Shown here one piece after another: positions 48,332 to 59,455 of a DNA stretch of 64,000 nt. The notes under the pieces were generated by a model. The model saw only the letters and a program-made list of their open reading frames with translations. It was not told the origin of the DNA and did not search any database. Both the position numbers and the translations under genes were made by a program. How positions within the stretch are numbered: position 1 is the stretch's first letter; each line of letters opens with the position of its first letter. The stretch lies in NCBI GenBank assembly GCA_020975405.1, contig JAIOWQ010000003.1, positions 1,059,001 through 1,123,000 of the forward strand, given 5' to 3'. Source of the DNA: Keithomyces neogunnii. Lineage: Eukaryota; Ascomycota; Sordariomycetes; Hypocreales; Clavicipitaceae.

Positions 48332-48415
48332 GCCCGGTTAGCTCAATCGGTAGAGCGTGAGACTCTTAGAGTACACGAAATCTCAAGGTTGCGGGTTCGA
48401 CCCCCGCATCGGGCT
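48332..48415 (+). tRNA. tRNA-Lys(CTT) with an 11-nt intron
   Basis: An acceptor stem forms between GCCCGGT and ATCGGGC, with T as discriminator. TAGCTCAATCGGTAGAGC is the D arm and GCGGGTTCGACCCCCGC the T arm. The anticodon stem TGAGA/TCTCA encloses CTCTTAA once GAGTACACGAA (48369..48379) is removed, giving anticodon CTT. The intron sits at the canonical place after base 37. A and B boxes are intact, and a T-run follows as polymerase III terminator. Confidence 0.95.
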
Positions 48416-48683
48416 TTTCCTATCCAAGATACGATTGAGAGCGGGTTCCGGTGGGATCTTTCTTCTTTGCTTTTTTGCCCTTTTATTTTTGGGCTTGTGT
48501 TGTTCTGTAGCAGACAAGCAAGAAGACCCAGCAGGTTAGGTAGCGGCTCAAATGGGAAAGATTGGCTGTTGTTGTTGGTACAGGCTAATGGGCTGACAGG
48601 GCGTGACTCGGAGCTGGAGCATGTCCGTATAAGAAGCCGCTGAGGATGCGCCAACGAGGGAGAACAAGACAAAAATTACAAGC

Positions 48684-49325
48684 ATGTACATGCACGTCCC
48701 TTGCAGCCGGATACTGGCAACAACGGCCCCTCTCACGGGAGAAGCAGGCGAGTTCCTATTCGAAACAGCGCGCCTGACGTGTCGCCGCTTCACACTTGCC
48801 GACGCGCCCTCCATTCCGCCAGCGGCGAACCACGAGGCTGTAGCCATCAACCTGCGTGACCGCATGCCCTATCCGTACACTCTCCAGGACTCAGAGGCCT
48901 TTGTGAGCCGGCAAATGGCCGTTGTCGAAAACAGATACCCCACGCACGTCGCTGTCCTCTTGAAGCACGTCACTGGCGGCAACGGGTCCCTGGCGCCCGC
49001 GTTTATCGGCGTCGTTGGCGTCCAGCCTGGCAGCGATGTCAATTACCGCACGTGGGAGGTGGGATACTGGTTTGCCCCAGAGGCTCGGGGCAAGGGCTAT
49101 GGTTCCGAGGCCGTGGGCGCCTTTTCGCGGTGGTTGTTCGCCATGTTTCCGCAGCTGAATAGGCTGGAGGCGTCCATCTTTTCCAGAAACATTGGCAGCC
49201 AGCGCCTGCTGCGCAAGATAGGCTTCACATTCGAGGGCGTGAAGAGGGGCGCGGCGGAGAAGAATGGCGTCGTCGAGGACGAGACCATGTTTGCGCTGCT
49301 GAGGAGCGACTTGGACACTATGTAA
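48684..49325 (+). CDS. GNAT N-acetyltransferase, RimJ/RimL type
   Basis: Intronless, 213 residues. The N-terminal strand FETARLTCRRFTLADA is typical of RimJ/RimL-like members. YRTWEVGYWFAPEARGKGYG contains the acetyl-CoA pyrophosphate loop RGKGYG, followed by RLEASIFSRNIGSQRLLRKI with the Asn/Ser helix of motif B and GFTFEGVKRGA. Such enzymes transfer acetyl groups to small amines or protein N-termini; the substrate cannot be read from sequence. No clear targeting signal. The hydrolase gene converges on it, 10 bp apart. Confidence 0.9.
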   Translation: MYMHVPCSRILATTAPLTGEAGEFLFETARLTCRRFTLADAPSIPPAANHEAVAINLRDRMPYPYTLQDSEAFVSRQMAVVENRYPTHVAVLLKHVTGGNGSLAPAFIGVVGVQPGSDVNYRTWEVGYWFAPEARGKGYGSEAVGAFSRWLFAMFPQLNRLEASIFSRNIGSQRLLRKIGFTFEGVKRGAAEKNGVVEDETMFALLRSDLDTM

Positions 49326-49334
49326 TGCGTCGCG

Positions 49335-50435
49335 CTACACTCGGATTGCCTCGAGGCCCTTGGCCACGATTTCATCCAGCCGCTTCACAACCTCCCTGAC
49401 CGTATCCATGCCCGGGGCGTCATCCTCGATGAACCTCCGCAGTTCGTACAAGTGGTCCTGTCCCTCTGCAACCAGTAGCGTGACCTTGTCCTGACCCAGA
49501 CAATCTCTCATCTCCTCGCTCACGCCAATATCAACGTCGCAGTCTGCGTTTCCGTGGAAGATGATGGTCCGTGGCCACGCTTTCACGCGGGCCCTGGCCT
49601 CGTCCGTCGTCTCCTTGGCCCAGGCATATCCCGGGTCAATGTGCCCCAGCAGCTCGACCCATTGGTTCTTGTAGGTGTAGTAATCATACAGCATCCCCCG
49701 CAGGCCATTTGGGTCATCGGGTTTTTCTGCGGGCGGGGGCGGCTTGTAGTTGGGATTTCTCGAGCCGTCTGGTCGGAGCTTGTCGACCTCGAAAGCGGAC
49801 GCATCGCCGGCGGGCGTTTCGCCAACCACCACCGGCCCGGCAATGACCGGGGCCATGACGGAGTCCGGGATGGGCTCGGGAGTGAGCATGGTGGACGAGT
49901 TGAAGAAGTTGTGGCGAAACGAGTTGATGCCCTGTGCGGAGAGAAGAGCGAGAGGCTTCACGGGGCTGTAATGGGCCAGCATGGCACAAGGGAAGAAGCC
50001 TGCAACATGACACTTAGACAAGATGCGTCAGACGGTGACGGGGGCACGACCTGCCTCCGCTGCTGCCCGCGGCAATGACTGGGCGAATCTTGCCGCTGGC
50101 TTGCCACCTTTGCGCAAACTCATACGCGGCAGTGACGTCTTCCATGAGACCCGTTGAAGTGGTTTGTGGCATGAGCCGGTAGCTTGCGCTGATGAGAGGC
50201 CATTTGCGCCGCCAGCATGTCTGGTGGTTCAAAGTCAGCGCAACGTTCTAGTTCCAGGAGCAAAACTGACCTGGACAAGCCATGGCGGCAAGACAGTTCG
50301 TCCCCAGCCGACTAGGCCGCCGGCGTGAAAGTACAAGACAACAGGTGTATCAGCCGGGTAGTCGCTGTCGGTGTAGACGTCGCAGCAGATTGGCATGCCA
50401 TGGTTGGCGAATTCGTGGGTTTGTTTCTGCAACAT
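49335..50435 (-). CDS. alpha/beta hydrolase fold-3 (hormone-sensitive-lipase-like) protein
   Basis: Three exons: 50435..50271, 50220..50055 and 49999..49335; product 331 residues. The first intron (50 nt) is GT-AG. The second (55 nt) keeps frame only with a GC-AG pair (donor GCAGGT), joining AAGSSG to GFFPCAMLAHYSP. YFHAGGLVGWG sits where the oxyanion HGGG motif is expected, so one Gly is Ala. GSSGG is the nucleophile elbow. HGNADCDVDI carries the likely Asp and EGQDHLYE the likely His. No signal peptide, so probably a cytosolic esterase or lactonase of unknown substrate. Its stop lies 10 bp from the stop of the convergent GNAT gene. Confidence 0.85.
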
Positions 50436-50879
50436 GGTGCAAGAGGGCGTTTATAGCTCTGATTTTCAAGTGCGAAACTGATCAGACTGCGATTTCTCAA
50501 TTTAACATGATTTGTCCCTCAATATATGCTCCTGAGCATAACGGGTCTACTGCATCCGCATCTCCCCATGTCACAGCGTGAAGTTGAGGCAGGGGTTGAG
50601 GCAGCTGAGCGCAGCTGAACGCACTCGCCGCCCCCGCATCAGAGCTGCCAGGTCAGTTGTGCACGCAGGTACTTTCTCCAAGAGACATGGTACGTAAACG
50701 GCAGGTCGTTGTTCAAGAAGACTATTGTGGACGATGGAGTTGACCCAAGTGGCTGGACAAATTCCACACATTTGCACATTGCATATAATGGTCAAGATGA
50801 TGCGATATAATCATTGCAGCCAGTAATACTATTCATCAAAGTATTCTTGACCTCATGTAACGCAGACAACGACCAAGTG
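50436..50879. other. intergenic, hydrolase promoter and HET 3' end
   Basis: About 440 bp upstream of the hydrolase start and downstream of the HET stop. No gene recognised. Confidence 0.5.
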
Positions 50880-52972
50880 TCATACGAGCTTCAGCTCCTG
50901 AACCTGCTCTTCTCCCCTTTCCCACATGTCACCGTACATGATGCCATGAGCATAGCAATGGGAAACGAAGCGAAAGCCGTCCCCAACCCTCCGCAGAACA
51001 ACAGGCATCGACTGGCCTGCCACGAGGCCAATCACATCGCCACTCTGCATCGCATCGGGTATCATGTCGGGAGCCAAGCCAAAGTAGCCGCTCTCGGTGC
51101 GAAAAAAGGCCTTCTTGGCAGACATGGCCAGCGCCCCCGAGTGAAAACCCCATCCGCCGCCCGGCGCCGTCATGGCCAGCATGGTGCGGAGCTCAGGGGG
51201 CAAGTCGTCAATCTGCCGTTGCAGTTGCTCGGTCATTTCTCGACTTTTGCTAGAGCTCAGGAGTGCACCAAAGAGCGTTCGCAGGCGAACACGCTGCACC
51301 GACACGGCACCAAGTCGGACGGCGTATGGTGCGGCCCTGGCGCCAAGTTCGGCCTCGGACGCACGCATCGATGCAAGCCATTCGGGGAACTGGTTGGTTG
51401 TCGGATCGTCCATTGCGCGGGGGAAGTCGTTCAGCAACGTCGTCTTGAGAGCCTCGTCAACGGATTCGCCGGTCGGATAGGCGTCTGTCCAGTAGGCTAC
51501 GTCTACCCACTGGCGCATTGTGCGGTATATGTCGTGGATTTTGGCAAGATTGTCTGAAACAATGATTCGACCGGACTCGTCTCGTTTGAAGAGCTCGGAG
51601 ATATCAGGCGGCTGCGCCAGGGCATAGGAGCCCGCGCGGTAAATGACTTTGTCTACTACTTTGCCTCGAACTATCAGCTCGCGGGGGTCAGAGGAAAACT
51701 TGCACACTGCCTCTGCGTTTCCAGATGCCACAAAGCGCAATTTTATCAATGGATGTCGTGGATCCGCTTCGTCCCATCCCCTATCGGACCAGTCCGGTAC
51801 CCATGAGGGCAGACCGGGACGTCTGGCGTCTGAGGGAGCAGCGTACAAGACAAGCAGGTTCTTGTCATGTTTTATCGCCGAGGCGGTTATCTCAGTATAA
51901 ATCTCCTCCAGCGTCTTTTGGTAGTCGGCTTTGGGCAAATCGACGTTGAAATAGTTGAGAAGACCGTAAAGCGCATACACCTTGTCCTTGGGGTCAGTAG
52001 CCAGTTTACTTCGACCAGCGACCATCAAGTACGAGAGTGTCATGTCCGAATCCAGTCCGGGCAGCTTGTCCATCATTTCCCGGGCTTCGGGTATGCGATA
52101 GCGCGTCAACATCTGGCCCAAGTACCGCAGAAGCCTGATTCCAGACTCCCAGTCGTTCCACTGATACTTGATGGCGCTCAGAACATCGGATGCCAGCCAC
52201 AAGACCAGCCAGCTGATGGACGATTCGCCGCACCGGACTTCAACCTTGGATATCTGCGGCAACACCACCTCTTGGACAGTCCACATTCGGTGAAACCAGT
52301 TCCTGTGGAACAGGGGCCCGATTTCGTCCTCTGCATCGGATCGTACGTCTGAAGAAAGAAAAAAGTCACCCATCAGCTCGTGTTCAAACTCTCAAAAGCG
52401 ACTGCAATCGTACGTTGTGTGAGCTCGCGTGCGTGACTGTGTAACTGTTTCTGCACTCTAAGTCTTGCGTCTAGGTTCGCTCCTCTCACAGACTCATCGT
52501 CGAGGTTCAGATCCAAGTTGTTGATATCGCCAATTTGTTGCAAAAGGTCGATTGCACGGGCTGTTCCAGCATCGCCCTCGCCCAGCCATACCACCACCCT
52601 GTCTGCTTTCATGTAAATCTCACCCATCAAGTCGACCTGACTATTTCGCTCAGCTATAGACGCCTGGTTGATGCATATGCTATCAACCCATAGCGTCTGT
52701 TCCTCCGTGTCGTGGCGGAGCTGGTACAGCGCGGCCGCACAGTTCGAGGTGATGTTGAGGGCATTTGATGAGCCGTTGTCTTGACACACGATGGCATGGG
52801 AGGGACCCTGCGCATCCCATGTATATGACAGGGCCCAGTACCTGGGCGATTCATCAAGCGAGACCGCAACGAGAGCGCAAGTTAGTTGCGCCTCACGAGA
52901 CGGACTGGGCTGGAGTTTGAGGACCCGAATGGAGCGCGGTGTAGGAAGCGTCCCATGCTTATAGCTGGCCAT
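50880..52972 (-). CDS. HET-domain (heterokaryon incompatibility) protein
   Basis: Two exons, 52972..52414 and 52348..50880, with a 65-nt intron (GTACG donor, TTCAG acceptor, phase 1). The product is 675 residues from MASYKHGTL; an in-frame ATG at 53059 would add 29. The N-terminal HET domain shows YWALSYTWDAQGP, LWVDSICINQASIAERNSQV and RVVVWLGEGD. After the intron come RNWFHRMWTVQEVVLP and ATDPKDKVYALYGLL. HET proteins trigger cell death after fusion of unlike hyphae or act in innate-like recognition. No NACHT, WD or other partner domain follows; the C-terminal half is the usual unnamed HET tail. The partner locus is unknown. Confidence 0.92.
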
Positions 52973-53538
52973 GGCGGACGCGGATCCAGAACCCTTTGGT
53001 TTCGTGCAGGATGAATAGCCAATTTTATCGTCATCAAGGGCGCATCTGCTGCTTCGCACCGAGCGCCATGGTGCTGAAGATGTGTGGGTTGAAAGCGTGG
53101 GGGCGTCTTCATATGCATTATGCCCCCAGTCGTTGAAATTGCCCAGGCAATAGTTTGGGGCTGCACATCAAAGCCCCAGCGAGGAGGATTCTGGACTCAA
53201 GAAATCGACGCCTTCAATGCCATGATGTACTGCCGACTCGCCTCACTGCTAACCCCCAAGCTATGAACAGAGATTTTGTTTTAGCCAATTGGAGAATCTA
53301 CCAAGTCTGAGAACAAGCGTGCCATATAGCTGGCCGATTTGAGTTCGTTTCCAGTTGCAGGCCGCCTCCTTATTGGGTTGAGGGCACTCGATACATGGAT
53401 TGACGACCTCGGTTGTCAACTGCATGCATGCCCCAATGTTGTCTAAGAAATTGCCTGTCAAGGGAGTTGGTGCAAACTAGCCCTCATAGTCTTAATTAAC
53501 ATTCGCAACTCCCAATCATTCGACTAAAGCGAATCATC
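52973..53538. other. intergenic, HET promoter and tRNA-Val 5' flank
   Basis: No gene recognised. Confidence 0.5.
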
Positions 53539-53612
53539 GGTTTCGTGGTCTAGTTGGTTATGATTTCTCGCTAACACCGAGAAGGTCCCCGGTTCGAGCC
53601 CGGGCGAAACCA
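53539..53612 (+). tRNA. tRNA-Val(AAC)
   Basis: 74 nt, no intron. The acceptor stem pairs GGTTTCG with CGAAACC, with A as discriminator. The anticodon arm TTCTCG-CTAACAC-CGAGAA gives anticodon AAC. The T arm is CCCGGTTCGAGCCCGGG. A T-run follows about 10 bp downstream. Confidence 0.95.
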
Positions 53613-54010
53613 CGCTTTCATTTTTTGGCCTTCATTGCTTCTAGTCCTAGACCCTCTTTTTTGGCGAGATGTTAGACAAAGTTGAGGTTGCGTAGGACCG
53701 CAAAACAAAGTATATAGTAAATTTTGTGCAGTCCTATATGATCAGCTTATACCTTCTCGGGCCGCCCTTTCCCTTGTTTTTTTCATTCCTCTTTGTTTTT
53801 TAGGTATTCAGCAATTAGGTTGTTTTCCGCTTTGCCTCTTATCCAAACACCTCCCACCAACAAATGTTCATCATATATCATATAGGGTAGCTCTCTAAAG
53901 AGATCAATGTACATACCGCTGAATTCCTGTCTATACTGATTGTCGCTTTATATATATGCATGTACAGTTCTACTATGCTCCAGGTATTTGTACAAAACCT
54001 TCCCACCCTT
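53613..54010. other. AT-rich intergenic
   Basis: 3' flank of the minus-strand ADCK gene and 3' flank of tRNA-Val. AT-rich, no gene recognised. Confidence 0.5.
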
Positions 54011-55953
54011 TTACAACTGCGAACCACCTGCAAAATTTACCTTCAAACCTAAAACCCGCTTGACACCCAACCAGAGTTCAAAACTCTCCAGTTTCACTTC
54101 AACTCTTAGGTAACCCAACCACGCGGCAAACACCCTCAGGGCATTCTGCGGCCAAAGTAGCGACCCCTTGGCCTGAATCTCCTCCAGTTGTTCGTGAAAG
54201 ACTGTTCGTGTGCAATAACGCGCGAGGATCAGAAAGCTGCGAATAGGACCCTGGCGAGTTTGCAAGCTCTCGTCCAAGCTTCGCGTCAAGTCGTTGGTCT
54301 TTAGAATCAACAGAATGATGCGCGGAACGCGACTGAGCATCTGTACCAGATCGACAATAAGCCCCTCTTGAAGCGAGGAACTCATGTTTTGCTCCTCGTC
54401 CGCGCTGCGCGTCTGTAGGATAGAGCCTTGGTTACTGACGACGCTGAAGTCGCGTCCTGTGATGGCGGATGCAAAGAGCGGGAAGTCTTGATCGCTGATG
54501 CCGGCTACTTCATGCGAGTACTTCTTCATGCGGTCCATGTCACCGTTAATGACTGCGAGCCACATCTTTGCATAGGAGCGCCGCAAGGGCAATGGTATAT
54601 CTCTGTACAGGCCGTGATCATAGAGGATGACATCGAAATTGGGCCCGCGTCCGATACGCCGGCGGGAGGTGTTCTTGCGAATGGCAATATTTCCGCCGTG
54701 AGGGTCACAGTGCAGCGGGGCACCATCTCCAAAGATCATTTCATTGAACATTCGCGCAAGTGTTGCTGAGACCTCATCGCGGTCGATGCCGTTCTTGTCC
54801 AGATACTCCAAGTCGTCTGGCCGAGCGCCGGCCTCGCACGCCATGACTATAATGCGCTTCTTGGCCCATATTACCTCGGGAATGATGAGAGGCAACTCGG
54901 GAATCTTGGCAAAGTGTGCCTTCATTCGCCGGGCATTGTCAGCCTCCTCTTGAAAATCGAGTTCTTTGGGCAATGATACTTCCATCTCGGACGAAAGCCA
55001 TTCGAGATCGTACTCAGGGAAGAAGCGCTTCAGGGTTGAGAAAGTATATTTCGTGAGGGCAAGATCTAGCGGCGCAAAGGCCTCCAGGTCAGGATGTTGC
55101 ACCTTGACAGCAACCTTGCGACCAGAGTCCTTTAGAGTCGCCAGATGGACTTGGGCGAGTGACGCCGCGCCAATTGGTTCAGTCGAAAAGTCGGAAAAGA
55201 TATCCCATAGCTCTCCGTTGGTATCTTTGCGGAACATCTCCTCGATGGATTGAAACGACGAAATGGGGCATTTATCTTGCAGGGGGACGAATGTTGTCGT
55301 CCATTCAGGCGGTAAAAGATAGTTCATGGCGCTCTGTGAGAAAATAAAGAAGAAAGAAGCTTCATGTCAGTCTGAATAGAACAGCGTTGAGCGAAGTACT
55401 CCATCATACCAAATGTTGCCCCAGCTTGATGAAAATGCCGCCGTTCTTCTCCAAAACTTTGAAAGTTCTCTCAGCGCAGCGCTTATGACACCTTTGCAAT
55501 ATCTTGGACTGTTCTTCCTCGTCTTGTGTGGCTGCCTTTGCATTTAAAGTCGTCCGATAACTATCAGCGCGATTAGCCACGGCAAGTCTTATACTGATGC
55601 ATCTTGCAATTCGCTGGGGCTCCATACTCGTTAATACATATGGCCAGTGCTGCAATAACTCTCCCCGTTCGCTCCATTGACTCATAACTATTCCGGATCT
55701 CATCTGTAAAGGCAAGCGCTGTAGTCGCCACGCCAGCTGCACCAGCCGAGGCGAACAGCAATACCCTTCGCGATCGTGACCCTTCCCGCCCACTGCTGCT
55801 GCCCCCTTGCGAAGAGCCTCGAACGAAAGCAAATTGTCTGATTTCTCGAAACGGGCCGGACTTGGCCACGGATAATTGGCCTTGGCAAGTTGAGCATGTC
55901 CACGATCTGGTGGCGAGGCGGGCGGCCGTTCGGGGAATCCCAAGTGCGCTCAT
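54011..55953 (-). CDS. ABC1/ADCK (UbiB) family atypical kinase, mitochondrial
   Basis: Three exons: 55953..55628, 55560..55410 and 55333..54011. The introns are 67 and 76 nt, in phases 2 and 0, and the product is 599 residues (602 from the ATG at 55962). The Arg-rich start (MSALGIPRTAARLATRSWTC) suggests mitochondrial import, and VLLFASAGAAGVATTALAF is a possible membrane segment. UbiB hallmarks are present: IFIKLGQ (KxGQ), PIGAASLAQVH (A-rich loop), VAVKVQHP, LHCDPHGGNI and LYDHGLYRDI (metal-binding Asp, DHG for DFG). The DHGLYR form points to the ADCK1 / yeast Mcp2 (Cqd2) branch, which affects mitochondrial lipid and coenzyme Q distribution, rather than Coq8. Confidence 0.92.
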
Positions 55954-55962
55954 TTTGATCAT

Positions 55963-57140
55963 GTCCCTCCTTGGCGTACAACTGTGAAGCAGACCGCCGT
56001 CAAATTCTCTCAACAGTGTCGAGAGAGTGTTATATCAAGGACCAGGCACTCATACTAAACGAAGGAGAAGTATTCAGCGAGACGAAGATATGGTTGCGAT
56101 TGCAAAAGGAGCAAGTTATTCGGCCAGTGCCAGCCTGTAGCCTTGAGACCAAAAAAGTCGGGGCGCTCTTGTATCGTCATTGGAAGACCGGGTCAACTTT
56201 TCTGGTCTGCGACACCGTGATTCGCCGAGGCACTTCCGATCAGAAGCAATTGGTTGGGAAGTGGGCATGTCTCCTGACCGTGGGCGAATTCCAGGAGGGT
56301 CTCCCGCCACGGGGCCACCGCAACTGCGCTATACGCCACTGAATGCCCCTGAGAGGGGCTGCCAGGCACATGCCTAGCAGGTGTCAAACAGTTAGTCTGG
56401 ACTCCGTACTCCGTTTGGAACATTGAAGCTTCATCTTTGATGATGCATGCCAACACAACACGTGGCGGAACATATGAATGACACTGCAATAATTTGGGTG
56501 CACCAAGGCCAAAGACTCGATCCAGGGCTCCATCACCTCTTGCCCACAAACTGCCCCTCATCTTCGAAGCGCACAGTCTAATACACTTGCATTATACGTG
56601 CTTTTTATTGTTTAGCCGATCTTGACTCGCCATGTGCCGATATGTAGAGGCCGATTGGTTTCAACTTTTTTGGTGCACATTGTTGCCTCTCGCGTTCTCC
56701 TCATGGTTACCATCTGAGATGAGACAGGTCAGGTCCACTTGATTATACAATCTCCAAAAGATTGACTGCTCTTGAAAGCTCTACCCGTTTTTCTCTTTTT
56801 TCTTCTTCTGTTTAACCAACAGCCTCTACTGGTGGTCTGACTCATCCGATTAGCGTTGACATGCCGGCGGCAGAGAAATGGAATATGTTTTGGAAGAGAC
56901 TGAGATACTCGCGCAGACAATGTCTCGTCAATCAAGAACCAGGCATTATTCAGTTGGTGTATTAATTCATCAGATCAGTTTATGGCAATTAAAGTACCTA
57001 GGTACTTCTGGGGGGGTCTGCGGAGTTGGATAATACAATGCATTAGCCGTCAGACCTTCATCCTTAGCTAATTGGTGGCAGCAAGACCATCGCAAGAAAT
57101 TGGGCTTGGCTTCTCATTACTTCCGCCCACGACCTACGCC
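55963..57140. other. intergenic, divergent promoters
   Basis: 1.2 kb between the ADCK start (minus) and the next plus-strand start. It contains partial copies of the ACTCCGTAC motif near 56401. No gene recognised. Confidence 0.5.
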
Positions 57141-58045
57141 ATGGTCCCTCTATTGATGTCCCCACCACGTGATTTCGCGCCACGCCAGAACCGCGTCTTA
57201 ATTGATTTCAAGACCAGTGACACCAACCAACTTCACGTCCAAGACATGCCACCCGTGGCCGCCCAGCATCCCACGTACATCAAACGCTCGCCCAAGAAAA
57301 CACACATGCCTAATTGTCCAAAGGATTCGCCACCCACTGCAAACACCATGCTCTCAGTCGCAACGCCCATTTACTTCGGCTTCGACCACCGACCGAACGT
57401 ATCATCGCCTCTCTCCTCATCACCCATCCGTGCCTCATCGCCTCTCTCCCCCGTCGACAGAAACACGCTGCCCCAGCGGCAAATCCAATCATCACCCATT
57501 CGGCAGCCCGAATTCAAATACGCGTCACGGCCGGCGCGAAAGAATCCGCTGCTGCGAAAGCCCGAAGATGCACAGGCTTTGAGGCGGCGGAACTTTCTGC
57601 AGAGCGTGAAGCAGAAGGCGGATGACAAGGCATGGCAGAGGAGAGATATTGAGGGACAGGTAAGATTTGCAGCCAGCGCTGCAATTTTCCTCGAATTGGG
57701 ACGCGTGTTAATAGTCTTGCACAGTTTTTGAAGAACAGCTTCCTTGCTGATCTTGGACGGCTATCGCACGATGCACCCACAATTTCTGATGCGGATCTTG
57801 AAGATGCCATGGAGTTTGGTCAGGATGAACATGTTTTGGATGATGTCATGGACGAGGCGTATCCGGACGAGGACAATTTTGAGGCAATGGTTGCTTCGTA
57901 CGAGCAACAGAGTCAAACTGATTGTCGGCCACCATCCCCTACGCTGTCCGATGAGGAGTATGACGATGTGTTCGCCGAGATTTTGGCCCAAGAGCAGGCT
58001 TATTCACAATTGCAATCCTCTGGAGAACATATGGATATGTCGTGA
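57141..58045 (+). CDS. conserved-looking hypothetical protein, disordered with acidic C-terminus
   Basis: Two exons, 57141..57659 and 57725..58045. The 65-nt intron has a GTAAG donor and a CACAG acceptor and is in frame; product 279 residues. An in-frame ATG at 57072 would add 23. I do not recognise a family. Residues 1-120 are Pro/Ser-rich with two SSPIR repeats (possible proline-directed phosphorylation sites). A basic segment ARKNPLLRKPEDAQALRRRN is followed by a likely helix, and the last 100 residues are acidic (DEHVLDDVMDEAYPDEDNFE, DEEYDDVFAEIL). The basic-then-acidic layout suggests a nuclear or chromatin-linked protein, but that is a guess. Its stop is 207 bp from the convergent PEX19 stop. 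Confidence 0.75.
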
Positions 58046-58252
58046 CCGAAGACTATTATTAGCGACGAGGAATTCTTTGTGGTTTTACTGTTGTAGGGAT
58101 ACACGGAGTTTGGACGGATCATTTTTACGGCGTTGGATCGGACATGGGGGCACTTTTCTGGATTCTTTGTACTTATTGTTCACGCCTGCACAGTCTTCGT
58201 GTATATGGGGTACTGTACTTGCGTGTATGGGATATCCTAAATACCAGGGAAT

Positions 58253-59455
58253 CTATTGGGGATTACATTGATCATCCGCTCCGGCGAATGCCTCTTGTGC
58301 TGACCCCATGTCTCCTACTAAATCTGACGGCGGCGACCCCGCGGCTTGCATCTGTGGAATGTGTCAATGACTGCTGTGGCAAAGCTGCAAACGTCGAGAA
58401 AAAAAAAAGATCCCACGTACCTTTTGCATTCTGTCAACAATGTACTCACGGTCTGCCGGGTTGCTGTCGGAGTAGCTGCTCTCCTCAAACCTGGCCACAA
58501 TTTCCCTGACGAGAAGTCTTTGTTCCTCATATCTCTTGAGGTCCTCCGCGGGCGTAGAATCCTTGTTCTTCTCAAACCACTCCGGAAACTTATCATCAAG
58601 CTCCTTCATTGGCTCGTACAGAATCTCCTTGTTGGTCAATTGCTCCATCATCCCCATGAGCATCTTGGAAAATTCTTCTTCGCTGCCCTCGCCACCAAAG
58701 TCGCCAGAAGACATTTGCTTTAGGAGTTCTGACATGAAGTCATCACCGCCACTGGTAGCTGCGGCAGCTGTAGCCTGATCACCAGACGCCTGCATGCGCT
58801 CCATGGTCCGGCGAATCGTCTCCTGAAAAGACGCATCGGCGGCTAGCCCTTGACCTCCAGACTTTGCAGAAGAGGTACCCGCCCCCTCTGTTTCTGGAGC
58901 TGCAGCTCCTGAAGCGGCAGCAATTTTGCCGAACATCTCTTCGAACTGTTGCTGCATCTCGGGCTAGTGGGGATTTGTCAGTTGATTATGATGATGGTAG
59001 CTCCGTTGCAGCAACATCATACCGATTGCTCTAGTTCACCAAGAAGATCAGCCATACCAGCCTGAAGCTGCTTGGCGAATTCTTCTTCTGAGAATGGCTC
59101 CTCTGCACCGGCTTGGGATTCGCTGGGAACAGCATCACCAGACTTGGGAGTTGAGCTTGAAGGGCCACCACTCGTCGACTGAGCAGGCTTGTTAGCCGCT
59201 TCTTCAATTTTCACTGTTGAAAAGTCGTCGAGCATATCTGCCAAAGAGCCGTCAGAGCGCTTCCTATTTGTCAAAATATTGAATACCAATTTTGGTCTCA
59301 CCATCCAAGTCATCTAGGTCGTCTTCATCCGGATCAGGAGCGTCTTCAGTTACCACAGCTGGCGCTGCGACAACTGGAGCTGTATTCTCCTCCGGTGGCT
59401 TGATTTCAACCTTATCACCTTTGCTCCCTACCGGAGCGGCTGATTTTGCGTCCAT
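58253..59455 (-). CDS. PEX19: peroxin-19, farnesylated receptor for peroxisomal membrane proteins
   Basis: Four exons: 59455..59302, 59237..59023, 58963..58421 and 58351..58253. The introns are 64, 59 and 69 nt, all phases agree, and the product is 336 residues. The N-terminal acidic Pex3-binding region reads DPDEDDLDDLDDMLDDFSTV across the first junction, which fixed that acceptor. The core has EEEFSKMLMGMMEQLTNKEI, YEPMKELDDKFPEWF and FEESSYSDSNPADREYIVDR. The last exon ends QCNPQ, a CaaX box for farnesylation, as expected for PEX19. It is a cytosolic chaperone that delivers membrane proteins to Pex3 on peroxisomes. Divergent from UBC9. Confidence 0.95.

Noticed and set aside
38729..59455. 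A secondary-metabolite or peroxisomal gene cluster
   Set aside because: No polyketide synthase, peptide synthetase, terpene cyclase or P450 is present, and the genes are mostly unrelated housekeeping functions.
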